Position numbers and translations under genes: made by a program. A stretch of DNA of 8,796 bases from an uncultured Lachnospiraceae bacterium (GTDB lineage: Bacteria; Bacillota; Clostridia; Lachnospirales; Lachnospiraceae). The notes under the pieces were generated by a model. That model was not told where the DNA came from. It made no database searches and saw only the letters and a list, made by a program, of their open reading frames with translations. Position 1 is the stretch's first letter; every line of letters begins with the position of its first letter. Where the stretch lies: positions 1-8,796 of the forward strand of contig CAKRRJ010000086.1 of assembly GCA_934394615.1 (NCBI GenBank), in the 5' to 3' direction. This document shows, piece by piece, positions 7,223 through 8,796 of the stretch.

Positions 7223-8593
7223 ATGGGAAAATATTTTGGAACCGACGGCTTCCGCGGGGAAGCAAACGTAAACTTAACGGTGGAGCATGCCTATAAGGTA
7301 GGCCGTTTTCTGGGCTGGTATTACGGCCAGCGCGCAAAAAAGACCCGTGAGAATCCGGAAGGCCGCTGCCGCGTGGCAATCGGCAAGGACACCAGACGAA
7401 GCAGCTACATGTTTGAGTATTCTCTGGTAGCAGGCCTTACCGCATCCGGCGCGGATGTGTATCTGCTTCATGTTACAACAACCCCGAGCGTATCTTATGT
7501 GGTGCGCACCGAGGATTTCGACTGCGGCATCATGATCTCCGCTAGCCACAACCCGTATTATGACAACGGCATCAAAGTCATTAACGGCAAGGGTGAAAAG
7601 CTGGAAGAGGAGGTGATCGCAGAGATTGAGCGCTACTTAGACGGCGAGATGGGCGAGATCCCGTTTGCATTAAAAGATGCCATCGGCCGCACCACGGACT
7701 ACGCAGCAGGCAGAAACCGCTACATCGGTTATCTGATCTCCATTGCCACCCGTTCCTTCAAGGGAAAAAAGGTGGCTCTGGACTGCGCAAATGGAAGTGC
7801 TTCCGCAATCGCAAAGAACGTATTCGATGCCCTGGGCGCGGAAACCCACGTTATTAACAACCAGCCGAATGGCTTAAATATCAACACAGACTGCGGTTCC
7901 ACCCACATCCATGTGCTGCAGGAGTATGTGAAGGAGACCGGCTGTGATGTTGGCTTTGCTTACGATGGTGATGCAGACCGCTGCATCGCAGTCGATGAGA
8001 ACGGCAATGTGGTAGACGGTGACCTGATCCTCTATGTGTGCGGCAAGTACATGAAAGAGAACGGCAGCTTAAAGAACAACACCGTAGTAACCACCATCAT
8101 GTCCAACTTCGGTCTTTACAAGGCATTTGACCGCGAGGGCATTTCCTATGAGAAGACCGCAGTAGGCGATAAATATGTGTACGAGAACATGTCCCAGTAC
8201 GGCAACTGCCTGGGCGGCGAGCAGTCCGGCCATATCATCTTCAGCAAACATGCAACCACCGGCGATGGCATCCTGACCTCCTTAAAAGTCATGGAAGTAA
8301 TGCTGGAGAAGAAGGAAACTCTGGGCAAGCTGGCTTCTGAAGTAGAAATTCTTCCGCAGGTACTGAAAAATGTCCGCGTAAAAGACAAAAAGGCAGCGCA
8401 GGATGATCCGGCAGTGCAGGCAGAGGTGGCGAAGGTTACCGAGATCCTGGGTGCGGATGGCCGCATTCTTCTCCGCCAGTCCGGCACAGAGCCGGTAGTC
8501 CGCGTCATGGTAGAGGCACCGACCACCGAGCAGTGTGAGAAGCTGGTAGACCAGGTTATTGAGGTTATGAAAGCACAGGGACATGTACTGTAA
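7223..8593 (+). CDS. glmM: Phosphoglucosamine mutase
   Basis: GlmM interconverts glucosamine-6-phosphate and glucosamine-1-phosphate, feeding UDP-GlcNAc for peptidoglycan. The 456 residues have the four alpha-phosphohexomutase regions: N-terminal KYFGTDGFRGEAN (3-15); the phosphoserine loop ISASHNP (105-111) with Ser108; the metal loop DGDADR (248-253) with Asp248, 250 and 252; the sugar-specificity loop GGEQSGH (331-337); and the phosphate-binding RQSGTEPVVRVMVEA (418-432). The Gln in GEQSGH and the FGTDGFRG start favour GlmM over phosphomannomutase or phosphoglucomutase, which usually have GEMSGH. GAGGAGAGA at 7208-7216 supports the start. In many Firmicutes glmM follows cdaA and ybbR; here it follows rfbD. 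It ends at a strong terminator. Confidence 0.96.
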   Translation: MGKYFGTDGFRGEANVNLTVEHAYKVGRFLGWYYGQRAKKTRENPEGRCRVAIGKDTRRSSYMFEYSLVAGLTASGADVYLLHVTTTPSVSYVVRTEDFDCGIMISASHNPYYDNGIKVINGKGEKLEEEVIAEIERYLDGEMGEIPFALKDAIGRTTDYAAGRNRYIGYLISIATRSFKGKKVALDCANGSASAIAKNVFDALGAETHVINNQPNGLNINTDCGSTHIHVLQEYVKETGCDVGFAYDGDADRCIAVDENGNVVDGDLILYVCGKYMKENGSLKNNTVVTTIMSNFGLYKAFDREGISYEKTAVGDKYVYENMSQYGNCLGGEQSGHIIFSKHATTGDGILTSLKVMEVMLEKKETLGKLASEVEILPQVLKNVRVKDKKAAQDDPAVQAEVAKVTEILGADGRILLRQSGTEPVVRVMVEAPTTEQCEKLVDQVIEVMKAQGHVL

Positions 8594-8628
8594 GTTTTCA
8601 TAACCGTTTCATTAAAAAATTTGTTTAG

Positions 8629-8667
8629 AACGTGGCAGGTATCAGACCGGTACTTGTCACGTTTTTT
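8629..8667 (+). terminator. Intrinsic terminator after glmM
   Basis: Thirteen base pairs, two of them G-U, join AACGTGGCAGGTA (8629-8641) to TACTTGTCACGTT (8651-8663) around a nine-base loop. The T-run 8662-8667 follows. It lies 35 bases after the glmM stop. Its 3' arm contains the -35 box of the next promoter. Confidence 0.9.
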
Positions 8668-8682
8668 GATTTGTGCTAGAAT
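8654..8682 (+). promoter_or_regulatory. Sigma-A promoter overlapping the glmM terminator
   Basis: TTGTCA (8654-8659, five of six matches to TTGACA) and TAGAAT (8677-8682, five of six to TATAAT) are 17 bases apart, with TGC (8674-8676) as an extended -10. Transcription would start near 8689, about 28 bases before the next start codon. The -35 box is inside the 3' arm of the terminator, so the two signals are tightly packed. Confidence 0.8.
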
Positions 8683-8716
8683 ATGAGTTAGCGTATCAAA
8701 TTTTTCAGGAAAAGGA

Positions 8717-8796
8717 ATGATGAAAGATGGGGCTGAATCAGTAGGATCAGTATTGTTCATTGTCCGCTTCTACGGCGTGATCGAGCGACTGCCCGT
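8717..8796 (+). CDS. Start of an unidentified protein, cut by the window end
   Basis: Two in-frame ATG codons (8717 and 8720) follow AGGA at 8707-8710 and open a frame that runs to the window end without a stop, about 26 codons. The visible residues read MMKDGAESVGSVLFIV and then RFYGVIERLP. A hydrophobic patch (SVLFIV) lies near residues 11-16. I do not recognise the family from this short piece. Support comes from the promoter at 8654-8682 and from the open frame; a frame this short can also be open by chance. Confidence 0.45.
   Translation, partial: MMKDGAESVGSVLFIVRFYGVIERLP

Noticed and set aside
8146..8760. 204-codon open frame on the - strand starting beyond glmM
   Set aside because: It crosses the glmM terminator and the downstream promoter and then mirrors the glmM coding sequence. 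Its Ser/Thr/Arg-rich composition is that of a shadow.

Overview
All genes in this window lie on the + strand, and the set points to a low-to-mid GC Firmicute of the class Clostridia, most likely a Lachnospiraceae-type gut anaerobe. The reasons are the DUF1385-prmC-prfA gene order, a class B sortase, strong AGGAGG-type ribosome binding sites, and codon use that mixes CTG and TTA leucine with CCG, GGC and CGC. The assignment is inferred from gene content and style, not from a marker gene.

Layout. Positions 1-142 hold a long hairpin that looks like the terminator of an unseen upstream gene. Positions 143-3106 form a translation-termination block: a DUF1385 membrane protein, prmC (release factor methyltransferase, translationally coupled by an ATGA overlap) and prfA (release factor 1, the substrate of PrmC). 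A 16-bp perfect-stem terminator closes it. A lone class B sortase gene follows at 3198-4076, with almost no room for a promoter of its own after that terminator.

A well-formed sigma-A promoter at 4117-4145 (TTGCAA, 17 bp, extended -10 TATAGT) then drives a nucleotide-sugar block: rfbA, rfbB and rfbD, three of the four dTDP-L-rhamnose enzymes, followed by glmM for the UDP-GlcNAc branch. The epimerase rfbC is absent from the window. Between rfbD and glmM two overlapping hairpins compete for the same bases. A terminator follows glmM, and a second strong promoter overlaps it. That promoter leads into the start of an unidentified reading frame that runs off the window end.

How the genes fit together. 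PrmC methylates the GGQ glutamine of RF1. RfbA, RfbB and RfbD make the rhamnose donor for cell-surface polysaccharide, GlmM supplies glucosamine-1-phosphate for peptidoglycan and other glycans, and the sortase anchors or assembles surface proteins. Apart from the first block the theme is the cell envelope. I found no mobile element, CRISPR array, tRNA, rRNA or clear novel defence-type system. The most interesting points are regulatory structures, the missing rfbC, the placement of glmM, and a sharp leucine-codon context bias that separates the genes into two classes.
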